Source of the DNA: Gramella sp. KN1008
GTDB taxonomy: Bacteria > Bacteroidota > Bacteroidia > Flavobacteriales > Flavobacteriaceae
DNA: 64,000 nucleotides
Direction of reading: 5' to 3'
NCBI RefSeq assembly: GCF_004332155.1
Contig: NZ_SJDV01000002.1
Location: forward strand, 448,193 to 512,192
Positions 1-8,852 of this stretch are shown piece by piece. How positions within the stretch are numbered: position 1 is the first letter of the stretch; every line of letters begins with the position of its first letter. The notes under the pieces were generated by a model that saw nothing but the letters and a program-made list of their open reading frames with translations, made no database searches and was not told where the DNA came from. Position numbers and translations under genes: made by a program.

Positions 1-233
1 AAAATGAGATCAGGAAGATCTCTCAAAAACATCCGGCGGTAGTAGATACAGAAAAGTGCTATATAAGAAAAACAGGAATGACCTACCATGTAGACCTTCA
101 CATAGCTGTAGATGCCCAGATCACGGTAAAAGAAGGCCACGATATCGCCCACCGGGTTAAGGATGAACTACTTCAGGAAATTCCACAAATCGCAGATGTA
201 CTTATACATGTAGAGCCAGACGATGAGCTTTAA
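1..233 (+). CDS. CDF-family cation efflux transporter, C-terminal fragment
   Basis: Only the last 76 codons lie in the window; the reading frame starts at base 3 and stops with TAA at 231-233. The visible part looks like the cytoplasmic ferredoxin-like domain that ends cation diffusion facilitator (ZT_dimer) proteins: HPAVVDTEKCYIRKTG, then a strand MTYHVDLHIAVDAQITVKEG, then HDIAHRVKDELLQEIPQIADVLIHVEP. In this family that domain dimerises and senses Zn2+/Fe2+/Mn2+ exported by the membrane part. The transmembrane region lies off the left edge, so substrate and length cannot be judged. The call is by family pattern. Confidence 0.8.
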   Translation, partial: NEIRKISQKHPAVVDTEKCYIRKTGMTYHVDLHIAVDAQITVKEGHDIAHRVKDELLQEIPQIADVLIHVEPDDEL

Positions 234-367
234 AAGAAGACACCTGATTTAAAAAATCGTTCAGATTAATTAAGAAAGATTTAGCACTAAGACGAGCCTT
301 AGGGGCTTTGATGTCTATACCATTAAACGTATCTTATATTTTGTAATTAACCACTAAAATTGAAGTT

Positions 368-1522
368 ATGTCGATGATCAATGAGAAAGAATTTAAAAAG
401 CTGGCCGGTCATAAGAATGAGGTATGCGTATCAATTTTTATTCCCACTCAAAGGGCTGGAAAAGAAGTGCTGGAAGAAAAGAGCAAAAAGCATTTACATT
501 CCGAATGGGTACAAGTAAGAAAGGAGCTTAAAGAGAATAAAGTGGATGATAAACATATAGAAAAAATCGGGAAACCAATTGAAGAACTGTTGGAAGACCG
601 TGATTTCTGGAGACACCAGAGCGATGGGCTTGCGATATTCTCCTCTCCGCAATTTTTTGAGAAATACACTCTTCCTGTAAATTTTGAAGCCTATCATTAT
701 ATTTCGGAAGAGTTCTATGTAAAACCTCTGGTTCCGGCGATGACAGGTGACGGGAAATTCAACATTCTGGCTATCCAGCTTGGAGATGTGAGCTTTTATG
801 AAGCCTCGAGATTCAGTATCACTCCTGTTGAAATTGACGACCTCACCCCTTCCCGACTGGAAGAAAGGGTTGGATATGATTATAAAGAGAAGGCCCTTCA
901 ATTCCGTACCCAGGCTGAAGGTGGAGAGAAAACCCAATTCCATGGTCATGGTGGCAGCGAGAGAGATGAGAAAGAGGAAGTTAAACAATTTTTCAGAGCT
1001 GTAGATCAGGGGCTTAAAAATTATCTGAATAAGGAAAAACTGCCGTTAGTAGTTTATTGTCAGGATTATTTATATCCAATTTATAAGGAAGCAAACACCT
1101 ATAACCAACTGATCGATAAGGTGGTGGCTGGAAACCCTAACGATACAGATCTGCTTGGAATTCATCAAAAGGCACTGGAAGTTGCTGAGCCCTTCCTTAA
1201 CGAAACCCGGAATGAAAAGATCGAGAAGTACAGGGAATTAAGCAAAACCGAAAATACAACATCGGCCGTAAGTGATATTATTCCCGCTGTGTACCAGGGA
1301 AAGGTAGATACGCTATTTATTGAGAACCGGGCAGAACTCTGGGGAGAATACAACGAAGATAAAATGAAGGTTAAAATTCATGAAAATAATAATGATCATA
1401 ATATATCCTTGCTTAACCTGGCCGCTAAAAAGACTGTAGAGATGGGCGGAAAGGTTTATCTGGTGGAGCATGAATTTATGCCCGAAAAAGAATCAAAAAT
1501 GAATGCTCTTTTCCGGTTCTGA
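368..1522 (+). CDS. baeRF-like protein (bacterial eRF1-related family), function unknown
   Basis: 384 aa, soluble, no signal peptide. The N-terminal part (CVSIFIPTQRAGKEVLEEKSK near residue 20, then FWRHQSDGLAIFSSPQFFEKY near 80) matches my recollection of the bacterial archaeo-eukaryotic release-factor-like (baeRF) families, whose members resemble eRF1/Pelota domains and are suspected to act in ribosome or stress biology without a proven reaction. A charged linker (TQAEGGEKTQFHGHGG) precedes the C-terminal domain, which ends KVYLVEHEFMPE. The gene stands alone: 134 bp from the transporter upstream and followed by a clear terminator. ATG 368 is preferred, although a second ATG lies two codons later. 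The family call is moderate; the biological role is unknown. Confidence 0.6.
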   Translation: MSMINEKEFKKLAGHKNEVCVSIFIPTQRAGKEVLEEKSKKHLHSEWVQVRKELKENKVDDKHIEKIGKPIEELLEDRDFWRHQSDGLAIFSSPQFFEKYTLPVNFEAYHYISEEFYVKPLVPAMTGDGKFNILAIQLGDVSFYEASRFSITPVEIDDLTPSRLEERVGYDYKEKALQFRTQAEGGEKTQFHGHGGSERDEKEEVKQFFRAVDQGLKNYLNKEKLPLVVYCQDYLYPIYKEANTYNQLIDKVVAGNPNDTDLLGIHQKALEVAEPFLNETRNEKIEKYRELSKTENTTSAVSDIIPAVYQGKVDTLFIENRAELWGEYNEDKMKVKIHENNNDHNISLLNLAAKKTVEMGGKVYLVEHEFMPEKESKMNALFRF

Positions 1523-1529
1523 TAGAATC

Positions 1530-1556
1530 AAGGCCGTTTTTTCAAACGGCCTTTTC
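1530..1556 (+). terminator. intrinsic terminator after the baeRF-like gene
   Basis: A perfect 10-bp stem AAGGCCGTTT / AAACGGCCTT (1530-1539 and 1544-1553) with a 4-base loop, followed by a short T-rich stretch, begins eight bases after the stop codon. Confidence 0.85.
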
Positions 1557-1628
1557 AATTTCCTGTCTCAATTATGATAGACTTATTTAATTAAGCTTAA
1601 CTTTAGTGTCCTTAAACTAAAATAATTA

Positions 1629-2363
1629 ATGGAAACTAATCTTGCAGTATTAATAGATGGTGACAACATACCGTCAGCTCATGTAAAGGAGATGATGGAA
1701 GAAATCGCCAAATATGGAAATCCTACTATTAAACGTATATATGGCGACTGGACAAAGCCACATTTGAATAAATGGAAGAATGTCCTTCTTGAAAATGCAA
1801 TTCATCCAATTCAGCAATATGGCTATACCCAGGGTAAGAACGCTACAGATTCTGCCATGATCATAGACGCCATGGACATTCTGTACTCAAACAAAGTTGA
1901 TGGATTCTGTCTGGTTTCCAGTGATTCCGATTTTACGCGGCTGGCCACCAGGTTACGCGAAGCCAGTATGAAGGTAATTGGTATCGGGGAAAAGAAGACT
2001 CCCGATCCTTTTATTGTTGCCTGCGATAAATTCATCTATATCGAGATCCTGAAGAACAATTCCAAGGAATCTGAAAATGGCAAGGCCAAGGAAAAGGATA
2101 CCAAAAAACAGAATGTAGACAAGATCACCCCTGCGGTGGTACGCCTTATAGCACAAACAATTTCTGATGTGGCCGATGAAGATGGCTGGGCTTTCCTTGG
2201 GGATGTTGGTAGCCTGCTTCAAAAGAAACAACCTAATTTCGATTCACGTAATTACGGGTTTCAGAAATTAACCCCCATGATCAATTCAATCAACAAGTTC
2301 GAGATAGAATCAAGGGAAAACACCAACTCAAAATTCAAACTTATTTACGTAAGAAATAAATGA
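1629..2363 (+). CDS. NYN (LabA/DUF88-type) domain protein with C-terminal LOTUS/OST-HTH domain
   Basis: 244 aa. Residues 5-140 form a PIN-like NYN domain: LAVLIDGDNIP at the start, RIYGDWTK, then DSAMIIDAMDILYSNKVDGFCLVSSDSDFTRLATRLRE. The acidic residues of DGDN, the D of TDSAMIID and SDSDF are the expected metal ligands of this predicted RNase fold. After a Lys/Glu linker, residues 165-240 (ITPAVVRLIAQTISDVADEDGWAFLGDVGSLLQKKQPNFDSRNYGFQKLTPMI) are a typical LOTUS/OST-HTH RNA-binding domain. The protein is therefore probably an RNA-processing or RNA-binding factor. It lies 8 bp upstream of the pirin gene and is likely co-transcribed with it. The domain call is strong; the target RNA is unknown. 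Confidence 0.85.
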   Translation: METNLAVLIDGDNIPSAHVKEMMEEIAKYGNPTIKRIYGDWTKPHLNKWKNVLLENAIHPIQQYGYTQGKNATDSAMIIDAMDILYSNKVDGFCLVSSDSDFTRLATRLREASMKVIGIGEKKTPDPFIVACDKFIYIEILKNNSKESENGKAKEKDTKKQNVDKITPAVVRLIAQTISDVADEDGWAFLGDVGSLLQKKQPNFDSRNYGFQKLTPMINSINKFEIESRENTNSKFKLIYVRNK

Positions 2364-2371
2364 TCTGAAAT

Positions 2372-3226
2372 ATGAGGAATATTAAGAAACTTCATAAAGC
2401 CGAATATAGGCCAATGGGAGATCTTAAAACCTGGTCTCCAATGCCGACCAGAGACCTGCAAATGATAGATCCATTTATATTTCTTAATCATCATGGCCCA
2501 CAGGTTTATCCACCTCACAATAATGGGCTGCCTTTCGGACCGCATCCGCATCGCGGAATGGAAACCGTTACTTTCATTATAGATGGTGATATCGCACATA
2601 AGGATAGCGGTGGAAATTATAGCGTTATTGAAAGTGGCGGGGTACAGTGGATGACTGCCGGAAAGGGCTTAATACATGCCGAGGTTTCTTCTTCTAAATT
2701 TAAAAAGGAAGGAGGTCCACTGGAAATTCTTCAGTTATGGGTAAACCTTCCGAAACGCCTTAAGATGGCCGATCCACGATACAAAGGCTTGCAGAAAGAT
2801 CAGATTTCGGTCTGGAAGAATCGAGAAGAGACTATTGAGGCTCAGGTGGTTTCGGGTAGTTTTAAAGGAATTAGGGGAGCCTTTGATACCCCAACCTCAG
2901 TAAATCTTGCGGTGGTTCATTTTGATAAGGGCTCCAAAATAGACCTGGAAATTCCTAAAACTGACAATATCTTTTTTTACGTAATAAGAGGAGAACTGGA
3001 AGTGAACGAAATAAGTGTACCTGAACTTCAACTTGCCGATTTCTCTAAAAATGATGAGAAACTGGATATCTCAGCTAAAAATGACAGCATACTCTTACTA
3101 GGACATGCTGAACCGTTTAATGAAAAAGTAGTTTTTGGCGGCCCCTTCGTTATGAATTCTGAAGAAGAGATCCATCAGGCCTATGAAGACTATAAAGCTG
3201 GTAAAATGGGTGCATGGGAAGAATAA
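2372..3226 (+). CDS. pirin family protein (bicupin)
   Basis: 284 aa, the usual size for pirins. The N-terminal cupin carries the metal-site signature FGPHPHRGMETVTFIIDGDIAHKDSGG (about residues 52-78), with the two His of HPHRG and a further His and Glu as likely Fe ligands, followed by GGVQWMTAGKGLIHAE. The C-terminal cupin (VNLAVVHFDKGS..., then HAEPFNEKVVFGGPFVMNSEEEIHQAYEDYKAGKMG) has the family ending. Bacterial pirins include quercetin 2,3-dioxygenases and redox-responsive regulators of central metabolism; which applies here cannot be told. It starts 8 bp after the NYN gene stop and converges on hisIE. Confidence 0.92.
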   Translation: MRNIKKLHKAEYRPMGDLKTWSPMPTRDLQMIDPFIFLNHHGPQVYPPHNNGLPFGPHPHRGMETVTFIIDGDIAHKDSGGNYSVIESGGVQWMTAGKGLIHAEVSSSKFKKEGGPLEILQLWVNLPKRLKMADPRYKGLQKDQISVWKNREETIEAQVVSGSFKGIRGAFDTPTSVNLAVVHFDKGSKIDLEIPKTDNIFFYVIRGELEVNEISVPELQLADFSKNDEKLDISAKNDSILLLGHAEPFNEKVVFGGPFVMNSEEEIHQAYEDYKAGKMGAWEE

Positions 3227-3244
3227 CCTCTTTCCTGAATTGAC

Positions 3245-3261
3245 GCTGAAATAAGTTCAGC
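3245..3261. repeat. degenerate copy of the GAACTTGTTTC palindromic repeat
   Basis: GCTGAA-ATAAG-TTCAGC is an inverted repeat in the gap between the convergent pirin and hisIE genes. It matches the core of the larger copies at 3935-4016 and 4822-4876 (CTGAAACAAGTTCAG) except for two bases in the loop. It could also act as a weak transcript-end hairpin, but no T-tract follows on either strand. Confidence 0.5.
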
Positions 3262-3291
3262 CTGCCTTACCAGCTTTTCAATAGTTTTATA

Positions 3292-3912
3292 TCAATGTCT
3301 TTCCTGTAAAACCTTCACTACATCTTTCAATTGAAAACCTTTAGCCTTTAACAGTATCAGGTAATGAAACAAAAGATCGGCGCTTTCATTCAGGAAAAGC
3401 TCATCATTGTCATCCTTAGCTTCAATCACTGTTTCAATAGCCTCCTCTCCTACTTTCTGGGCTATCTTATTGATCCCTTCATCAAAAAGAGAGACCACAT
3501 AGCTGGATTCGTTATCCTTTCTCAATTCAGGCTCTGTATGGCTTAATTTTTTCCGACTTTCAATAATCCCTTCCAGTGTAGTAAGAAATCCAAAATCAAC
3601 TTCATTCTTCTCTGCCCAGCAGGTATCGGTCCCCTTATGACAAACCGGACCCACAGGATTCACCTGAATCAATAATGTATCATTATCACAATCAAGTTTC
3701 ATGTTCACCAGGTCAAGAAAATTTCCACTTTCCTCTCCTTTGGTCCATAAACGCCTTTTAGACCGACTATAGAAAGTGATCTTTTTAGTTTCATTGGTCT
3801 TTAAAAATGCCTCTTCGTTCATATATCCCAACATTAATACCTTCTTTGTATTGGCATCCTGGACAATGGCTGGAACCAGGCCATCTGAATTTTTATTAAA
3901 ATCTATATTCAT
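3292..3912 (-). CDS. hisIE: bifunctional phosphoribosyl-AMP cyclohydrolase / phosphoribosyl-ATP pyrophosphatase
   Basis: 206 aa. Residues 1-110 are the HisI cyclohydrolase: VLMLGYMNEEAFLKT, TFYSRSKRRLWTKGEESGNFLDLV, LDCDNDTLLIQVNPVGPVCHKGTDTCW, including the Asp-rich Mg site and the Cys ligands of the Zn site. Residues 115-206 are the HisE pyrophosphatase: SYVVSLFDEGINKIAQKVGEEAIETVIEAKDDNDELFLNESADLLFHYLILL with its acidic metal-binding helices. Together they catalyse steps 2 and 3 of histidine synthesis. It is the last gene of the his operon, separated from hisF by 134 bp that hold a palindromic repeat. Confidence 0.98.
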   Translation of the reverse strand: MNIDFNKNSDGLVPAIVQDANTKKVLMLGYMNEEAFLKTNETKKITFYSRSKRRLWTKGEESGNFLDLVNMKLDCDNDTLLIQVNPVGPVCHKGTDTCWAEKNEVDFGFLTTLEGIIESRKKLSHTEPELRKDNESSYVVSLFDEGINKIAQKVGEEAIETVIEAKDDNDELFLNESADLLFHYLILLKAKGFQLKDVVKVLQERH

Positions 3913-3934
3913 AATTTTTCATATTCTTTACTAG

Positions 3935-4016
3935 GTCATCCTGAACTTGTTTCAGGATCTTTTTATTTAATATATAAGATGCTGAAAAATCCTGATAGCT
4001 ATCGGGACAGCATGAC
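3935..4016. repeat. palindromic intergenic repeat (between hisF and hisIE)
   Basis: Two nested dyads: ATCCTGAA-CTTGT-TTCAGGAT (3938-3958) and ATGCTG...CAGCAT (3979-4013), which encloses the near-palindrome TCCTGATAGCTATCGGGA. The unit is bounded by GTCA at one end and TGAC at the other. The same core recurs at 4822-4876 and in degenerate form at 3245-3261, so it looks like a dispersed REP-like element. It lies inside the his transcript. Confidence 0.8.
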
Positions 4017-4046
4017 TATTTGTTTTAAGTTTGAAATTCTGAATTT

Positions 4047-4802
4047 TCATATTCTCATGGGAATTCCAGCAGACCCTAATTGTCTTTTCAGTTCCCCGAT
4101 CTCTATTTCCCTAAAGTGAAAAACACTGGCTGCCAGAGCAGCATCGGCTTTTCCTTTCTGAAAGGTATCCCTGAAATGCTCAATTTTTCCGGCACCGCCT
4201 GAAGCTATTATCGGGATATTCAATTCTTCTGAAAGTCTGGCAAGAGCTTCGTTCGCAAAACCATTTTTAGTGCCGTCATGATCCATAGAAGTGAAAAGGA
4301 TTTCTCCTGCCCCACGTTGCTCAACTTCCTTTGCCCATTCAAAAAGATCGATATCGGTAGGCACTTTTCCTCCTACCAGATGAACTTTCCACTGACCATC
4401 CACATTCTTGGCATCGATCGCAACAACCACACACTGACTCCCGAATTTTTCGGAGAGCTGGTTGATGAGTTCAGGATTTTTTACAGCCGATGAATTTATC
4501 GAAACCTTGTCAGCTCCATTCTTCAGAAGGATATCCACGTCTTCAACCGATGATATTCCTCCACCAACGGTAAACGGGATATTCAGCTGTTCAGCCACAT
4601 CCAGAACAAGTTTGGCCAGGGTCTTTCTTTTTTCTTCGGTAGCTGATATATCAAGAAAAACGAGTTCATCGGCTCCTTCTTCGGCATAAGCCGCGGCAAG
4701 TTCTACCGGGTCACCGGCATCCCTAAGATCAACGAAATTGACTCCTTTCACGGTTCTTCCATTCTTAATATCAAGACATGGAATGATTCTTTTTGTTAGC
4801 AC
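4047..4802 (-). CDS. hisF: imidazole glycerol phosphate synthase, cyclase subunit
   Basis: 251 aa (beta-alpha)8 barrel. The N-terminus [20 protein letters not shown] carries the first catalytic Asp and the second is in [13 protein letters not shown] near residue 130. Phosphate-binding loops are visible as [10 protein letters not shown] and [10 protein letters not shown]. With HisH it converts PRFAR plus glutamine-derived ammonia to IGP and AICAR. Length and all motifs are normal. The 79-bp gap to hisA upstream contains a palindromic repeat, but same-strand order makes co-transcription likely. Confidence 0.98.
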   Translation of the reverse strand: MLTKRIIPCLDIKNGRTVKGVNFVDLRDAGDPVELAAAYAEEGADELVFLDISATEEKRKTLAKLVLDVAEQLNIPFTVGGGISSVEDVDILLKNGADKVSINSSAVKNPELINQLSEKFGSQCVVVAIDAKNVDGQWKVHLVGGKVPTDIDLFEWAKEVEQRGAGEILFTSMDHDGTKNGFANEALARLSEELNIPIIASGGAGKIEHFRDTFQKGKADAALAASVFHFREIEIGELKRQLGSAGIPMRI

Positions 4803-4821
4803 AATTTATTATTTTTTTACT

Positions 4822-4876
4822 GTCAAGCTGAACTTGTTTCAGCTTCTCAAAGACCCTGAAACAAGTTCAGGGTGAC
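4822..4876. repeat. palindromic intergenic repeat (between hisA and hisF)
   Basis: A 55-bp unit bounded by GTCA (4822-4825) and TGAC (4873-4876), containing two back-to-back dyads: AGCTGAACTTGTTTCAGCT and ACCCTGAAACAAGTTCAGGGT. The core is the same as in the 3935-4016 copy. It fills most of the hisA-hisF gap, ending five bases before the end of hisA. Confidence 0.8.
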
Positions 4877-4881
4877 GACTC

Positions 4882-5607
4882 TTACTTATTTAGTATATAA
4901 TTCTCTAATTGCTTTAAACTTATCCTGTTCTCGTATATGGCCTTTCCAATAATAACACCTTCACAGCCTAAATCTTTAAGCTTTGGCAATTCATCAAATT
5001 CTGAAATTCCGCCACTGGCAATAAGATTGATATTTTCAGTTTCAGAAAGGATCTCCTTATAGAGTTCAAAAGAAGGGCCTTCCAGCATCCCATCCTTTGA
5101 TATATCGGTACAGATCACATATTTGGCTCCGTTCTTCTCATATTCCTGTATAAATGGAATGATCTCCTTATTTGAATCTTCCAGCCAGCCTGAAACGGCA
5201 ATCTTTCTATCCTTGGCATCTGCTCCAAGAATGATCTTCTCGCTTCCGTATTTCTGAAGCCAGCTCTTAAACAATTCCGGATCCTTTACGGCTATGCTGC
5301 CACCTGTAATCTGGTTCGCGCCACTTTCAAATGCGATCTTCAGGTCCTGATCTGATTTCAATCCGCCACCAAAATCCACCTTTAAACCTGTTTTGGAAGC
5401 TAATTGCTCCAGGATCCGATAATTTACAATATGGCTGGATTTCGCTCCATCCAGATCAACGAGATGTAGATACTCAATTCCATGGTCCTGAAAGGACTTT
5501 GCCACCTCTAAGGGATTTTCGTTATATATCTTTTTTGTGTTGTAATCTCCTTTAGAGAGCCTCACACATTTTCCTTCGATTATATCTATTGCGGGAATTA
5601 TTCTCAT
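4882..5607 (-). CDS. hisA: ProFAR isomerase (phosphoribosylformimino-5-aminoimidazole carboxamide ribotide isomerase)
   Basis: 241 aa (beta-alpha)8 barrel related to His[23 protein letters not shown] has the first catalytic Asp; [18 protein letters not shown] has the second, near residue 128; [19 protein letters not shown] and [13 protein letters not shown] supply the phosphate loops. It performs the Amadori isomerisation before the HisH/HisF step. It lies downstream of the disrupted IVP-like gene and upstream of hisF, separated from hisF by a repeat. Confidence 0.97.
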   Translation of the reverse strand: MRIIPAIDIIEGKCVRLSKGDYNTKKIYNENPLEVAKSFQDHGIEYLHLVDLDGAKSSHIVNYRILEQLASKTGLKVDFGGGLKSDQDLKIAFESGANQITGGSIAVKDPELFKSWLQKYGSEKIILGADAKDRKIAVSGWLEDSNKEIIPFIQEYEKNGAKYVICTDISKDGMLEGPSFELYKEILSETENINLIASGGISEFDELPKLKDLGCEGVIIGKAIYENRISLKQLENYILNK

Positions 5608-5644
5608 ATAAAGTAAAAATTTAGAAATGGGAAGTAAGAAATTT

Positions 5645-5997
5645 TCATTTGGTTATCTTACTTTTTCTAGTATTGATCGAAGCAACTACAATTGAAATTA
5701 TTTCGTTGCATTCAGCATGTAAAATTTTGGCTTCCGCGTTATTATCTTCCAGAACTCAATTAATAATTCCAGGAAATACATACTTTCATCGGCTTCTTCC
5801 TCCACTATTTTTAATTTATTTATAAAATCAGCATCAGATTTTGCTCTCTGAGCAGCTCTATAATTCGCACCTACAGAGCTTGAAGATCGGATCAGTTGAT
5901 TTGCATAGGCATTATATTCTCTTGAATGAGGTATTTTAGCACAAAAATTCCAACATTCAATGATAAATCTTTTGGTTCTTTCTTTTAAATCTCTCAT
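5645..5997 (-). pseudogene. S23/IVP-type four-helix-bundle protein, one-base frameshift near the C-terminus
   Basis: The uninterrupted frame (5997 to 5698) gives 99 aa of a typical 23S rRNA intervening-sequence/four-helix-bundle protein: MRDLKERTKRFIIECWNF, YANQLIRSSSSVGANYRAAQRAKSDADFINKLKIVEEEADESMYFLELLIE. Just after ELLIE the family pattern is lost and the frame ends quickly. In another frame, from the same point, translation continues LEDNNAEAKILHAECNEI then [17 protein letters not shown] to a TGA at 5645-5647, which is the expected last helix (ASI-T-R). Restoring one base near position 5750 gives about 117 aa, the family's normal length. So this is either a pseudogene or a sequencing error. 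It sits between hisH and hisA on the same strand and is an accessory insertion in the his operon; no enzymatic role in histidine synthesis is expected. Confidence 0.8.
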
Positions 5998-6015
5998 TTG
6001 AAGTACTTCGTATTT

Positions 6016-6621
6016 CTAACTTCTTAATTCTATATTCAAAAAGTTCTTCAATATCTGTTCTCCAGTTTTACTGCTCTTTTCAGGGTGGAATTGAACCCCA
6101 TAAAAATTATTCTTATGCAGGGCAGTGGAATACTTTACTCCATATTCGGTTCTGGCAATTTCGTCTTCGCATTCAGGTACATAATAACTGTGAACGAGAT
6201 AAACATACTCACCTTCATTTACCGAATCAAAAAGATGAGTTTCCAGGTTTGTTATCTGATTCCATCCAATCTGTGGAACCTTGACCGTGTTAGCAAATCT
6301 TTTAACATCAGCATCGAAAATACCCAAGCCCTGAGTATTTCCTTCTTCTGAAAAATTGCACATCAGCTGCATGCCAAGGCAAATGCCCAGTACAGGCTGT
6401 TTAAGTTCGGGAATGAGCTTATCAAGACCGGTGGATTTTAGCATTCGCATAGCACTGCCTGCTTCTCCTACCCCTGGAAATATAACCTTATCAGCATTTT
6501 TTATTTCTTCAGCATCATTGCTTAAAACAGCCTCATAACCAAGTCGTTGTACAGCAAACTTAATACTCTGAATATTACCCGCTCCGTAATCTATTATTAC
6601 TATTTTTTTATTCTTTTTCAT
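6016..6621 (-). CDS. hisH: imidazole glycerol phosphate synthase, glutaminase subunit
   Basis: 201 aa class-I glutamine amidotransferase. IVIIDYGAGNIQSIKFAVQRLG opens the fold; the nucleophile Cys is in PVLGICLGMQLMC near residue 80; the His-Glu pair is in YGVQFHPEKSSKTG near 180. It supplies ammonia to HisF. It lies 45 bp after hisB. Its partner hisF is three genes further on, with the IVP-like insert and hisA between. Confidence 0.97.
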   Translation of the reverse strand: MKKNKKIVIIDYGAGNIQSIKFAVQRLGYEAVLSNDAEEIKNADKVIFPGVGEAGSAMRMLKSTGLDKLIPELKQPVLGICLGMQLMCNFSEEGNTQGLGIFDADVKRFANTVKVPQIGWNQITNLETHLFDSVNEGEYVYLVHSYYVPECEDEIARTEYGVKYSTALHKNNFYGVQFHPEKSSKTGEQILKNFLNIELRS

Positions 6622-6666
6622 TGCAAAATTTACCAGTACGCTTCTAATTTCTAAGATCTAACTTCC

Positions 6667-7812
6667 CTAAAGCATTCCTTTTGTTGATGGAAGTATCATT
6701 TTTTCGGTATCCCTCTTTACCGCCATTTTGATCGACTTTGCAAAAGCCTTGAAAATGGCTTCGATCTTATGATGCTCATTCACACCTTCAGCCTTTACAT
6801 TAAGATTAGCCTTAGCCCCATCGGTAAATGATTTGAAGAAATGGTAGAACATCTCGGTTGGCATTTTCCCAATCATTTCACGGTTGAATTCTGCGTCCCA
6901 CTCCAGCCAATTACGACCGCCAAAGTCAATGGCAACCTGTGCCAGACAGTCATCCATAGGCAGACAGAAACCGTATCTCTCAATTCCAAGTTTATTGCCC
7001 AGTGCCTGACTGAAAACTTCTCCCAGGGCAATGGCGGTATCCTCAATGGTATGATGTTCATCCACCTCAAGATCACCATCTACCTTTATCTTAAGGTCCA
7101 TCTGCCCGTGACGGGCAAGCTGGTCTAGCATATGGTCAAAAAAGGCAATTCCGGTACTTATTTCGCTTTTCCCCGATCCATCTAAATTCAATTCAATTTT
7201 GATATCTGTTTCGTTCGTCTTCCTTTTCACACTCGCTGTACGATCCTGAAGTTTTAAAAATTCATAGATCTCTTTCCAGGAACTTGTTTTCAACGCGATA
7301 CTTTCCTCTACTTCGCTTTTGTCATTCTCAACTTCATCGGCCCCAAGGTGTTCATGATTATCTATAAAAATGCCTTTCCCTCCAAAGTTAAAGGCGAATT
7401 CAATATCGGTAAGTCGGTCGCCGATCATAAAGGAATTTTTAAGGTCATACTGATCATTATTCAGGAACTTCCCTTCCATTAGCCCCAGATTAGGCTTTCG
7501 GGTAGGCGCATTATCTTCAGGGAAGGTTCTGTCTATAAAAACATCCAGGAATTCCACTCCTTCATTCTTAAAGGTTTTAATGATAAAATTCTGAATAGGC
7601 CAGAAATCATCTTCCGGAAAACTATCGGTCCCCAATCCATCCTGATTGGTTACCATTACTATCTCATAATCCAGTTCCTTGGCGATCTTTCCCATGTAGG
7701 TCAAAACCTCGGGGTAGAACTCCAGTTTATCAAGGTTGTCTATCTGGTAATCTTCCGGCTCATGTATCAGGGTTCCGTCCCGGTCTACAAATAAAATTTT
7801 AGTCATTTTCAA
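6667..7812 (-). CDS. hisB: bifunctional histidinol-phosphatase / imidazoleglycerol-phosphate dehydratase
   Basis: 381 aa. Residues 1-165 are a HAD phosphatase: [18 protein letters not shown] with the DxD nucleophile motif, [18 protein letters not shown], and [19 protein letters not shown]. Residues 190-381 are the dehydratase: [40 protein letters not shown] and [20 protein letters not shown], with the paired HH manganese ligands. Fusion of both activities is usual in gamma-proteobacteria and Bacteroidota. The start overlaps the end of hisC by 14 bp; an alternative ATG two codons later is possible. A roughly 30-residue variable linker separates the halves. Confidence 0.98.
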   Translation of the reverse strand: MKMTKILFVDRDGTLIHEPEDYQIDNLDKLEFYPEVLTYMGKIAKELDYEIVMVTNQDGLGTDSFPEDDFWPIQNFIIKTFKNEGVEFLDVFIDRTFPEDNAPTRKPNLGLMEGKFLNNDQYDLKNSFMIGDRLTDIEFAFNFGGKGIFIDNHEHLGADEVENDKSEVEESIALKTSSWKEIYEFLKLQDRTASVKRKTNETDIKIELNLDGSGKSEISTGIAFFDHMLDQLARHGQMDLKIKVDGDLEVDEHHTIEDTAIALGEVFSQALGNKLGIERYGFCLPMDDCLAQVAIDFGGRNWLEWDAEFNREMIGKMPTEMFYHFFKSFTDGAKANLNVKAEGVNEHHKIEAIFKAFAKSIKMAVKRDTEKMILPSTKGML

Positions 7813-8851
7813 TCTCTTTTAATGCGTTGATCAGTTCTGTGTTTTCTTTCTGGGTACCTACTGTAATCCGCAGGCAATTTTCACATAAGGGCTGGTTGCT
7901 TCGGTTCCTTACCACTATTCCCTTATCGATCAGCTGTTCGTATCTTATATTAGCGTTATCCACTTCAATAAGTAAAAAATTGGCATCCGATTTATAAACT
8001 TTCGAAATAAAGTTAACTTCAACTAATTCTTTAACTAGGGTGCGCTTTTCTTTCAGTATATCAGACACTTGGGTGTTTACCTCTTTTAAATTCCTTAACC
8101 TGTCAAGCGCTTCGTTCTGAGTAAGTTGATTTACGTTATATGGAGGTTTGATCCGGTTTAAAATCTTTATAATTTCTTCAGAAGCATAAAGAATTCCCAA
8201 CCTTATTCCGGCCATTCCATATGCCTTTGAAAATGTTTGGGTGACTATCAGGTTTGGATATTGCTGAAGCTCTACAGCCCAACTATTGGTCTCAGAAAAA
8301 TTAATATAAGCCTCGTCGATCACCACAAGACCATTAAAATTTTCCAGGATCTTTTTTATTCTTTCCGCCTCAAAGGAATTTCCGGAAGGGTTATTAGGTG
8401 AGCAAAGAAAAATGATCTTTGTACTCCTGTTTACCTGATTCAATATAGCAGTTACATCCGGCTCGAAATTATGGTTTAAAAGCACTTCCCTGTTCTCAAC
8501 AGCATTAATATCTGCAAGCACCTTATACATGCCGTAAGTTGGCGGCATGGTTATAACATTATCATTTCCCGGTTCACAAAAAGCCCGGAAGATCAGGTCC
8601 AGCACTTCATCACTTCCATTCCCCAAAAGAATATTACCTACCGGAACATTCTTAACTGCAGAAAGCTTCTCTTTAAGTAAAATCTGCTGAGGATCGGGAT
8701 AGCGGTTAAGCCCGGTGTCATTTGGGTTTTCATTTGCATCCAGAAAGACCATCCCGGTACCCTGGGTCTGGAATTCGTCCCTGGCAGATGAATAAGGCTT
8801 AAGGGCAGCAACATTCCTGCGAACGAGGTTATTTATATCAAATACACTCAT
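7799..8851 (-). CDS. hisC: histidinol-phosphate aminotransferase
   Basis: 350 aa fold-type I PLP enzyme. Motifs in order: [61 protein letters not shown] with the PLP-contacting Asp, and [17 protein letters not shown] with the Schiff-base Lys. It transfers an amino group from glutamate to imidazole-acetol phosphate. It begins one base after the hisD stop and overlaps hisB, so translational coupling along this block is likely. Confidence 0.97.
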   Translation of the reverse strand: MSVFDINNLVRRNVAALKPYSSARDEFQTQGTGMVFLDANENPNDTGLNRYPDPQQILLKEKLSAVKNVPVGNILLGNGSDEVLDLIFRAFCEPGNDNVITMPPTYGMYKVLADINAVENREVLLNHNFEPDVTAILNQVNRSTKIIFLCSPNNPSGNSFEAERIKKILENFNGLVVIDEAYINFSETNSWAVELQQYPNLIVTQTFSKAYGMAGIRLGILYASEEIIKILNRIKPPYNVNQLTQNEALDRLRNLKEVNTQVSDILKEKRTLVKELVEVNFISKVYKSDANFLLIEVDNANIRYEQLIDKGIVVRNRSNQPLCENCLRITVGTQKENTELINALKEIEND

Positions 8852-8852
8852 A

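Noticed and set aside
494..988. Open frame of 164 codons on the minus strand inside the baeRF-like gene
   Set aside because: It is antisense to a coherent coding sequence, has no family similarity, and its start and end have no supporting signals.
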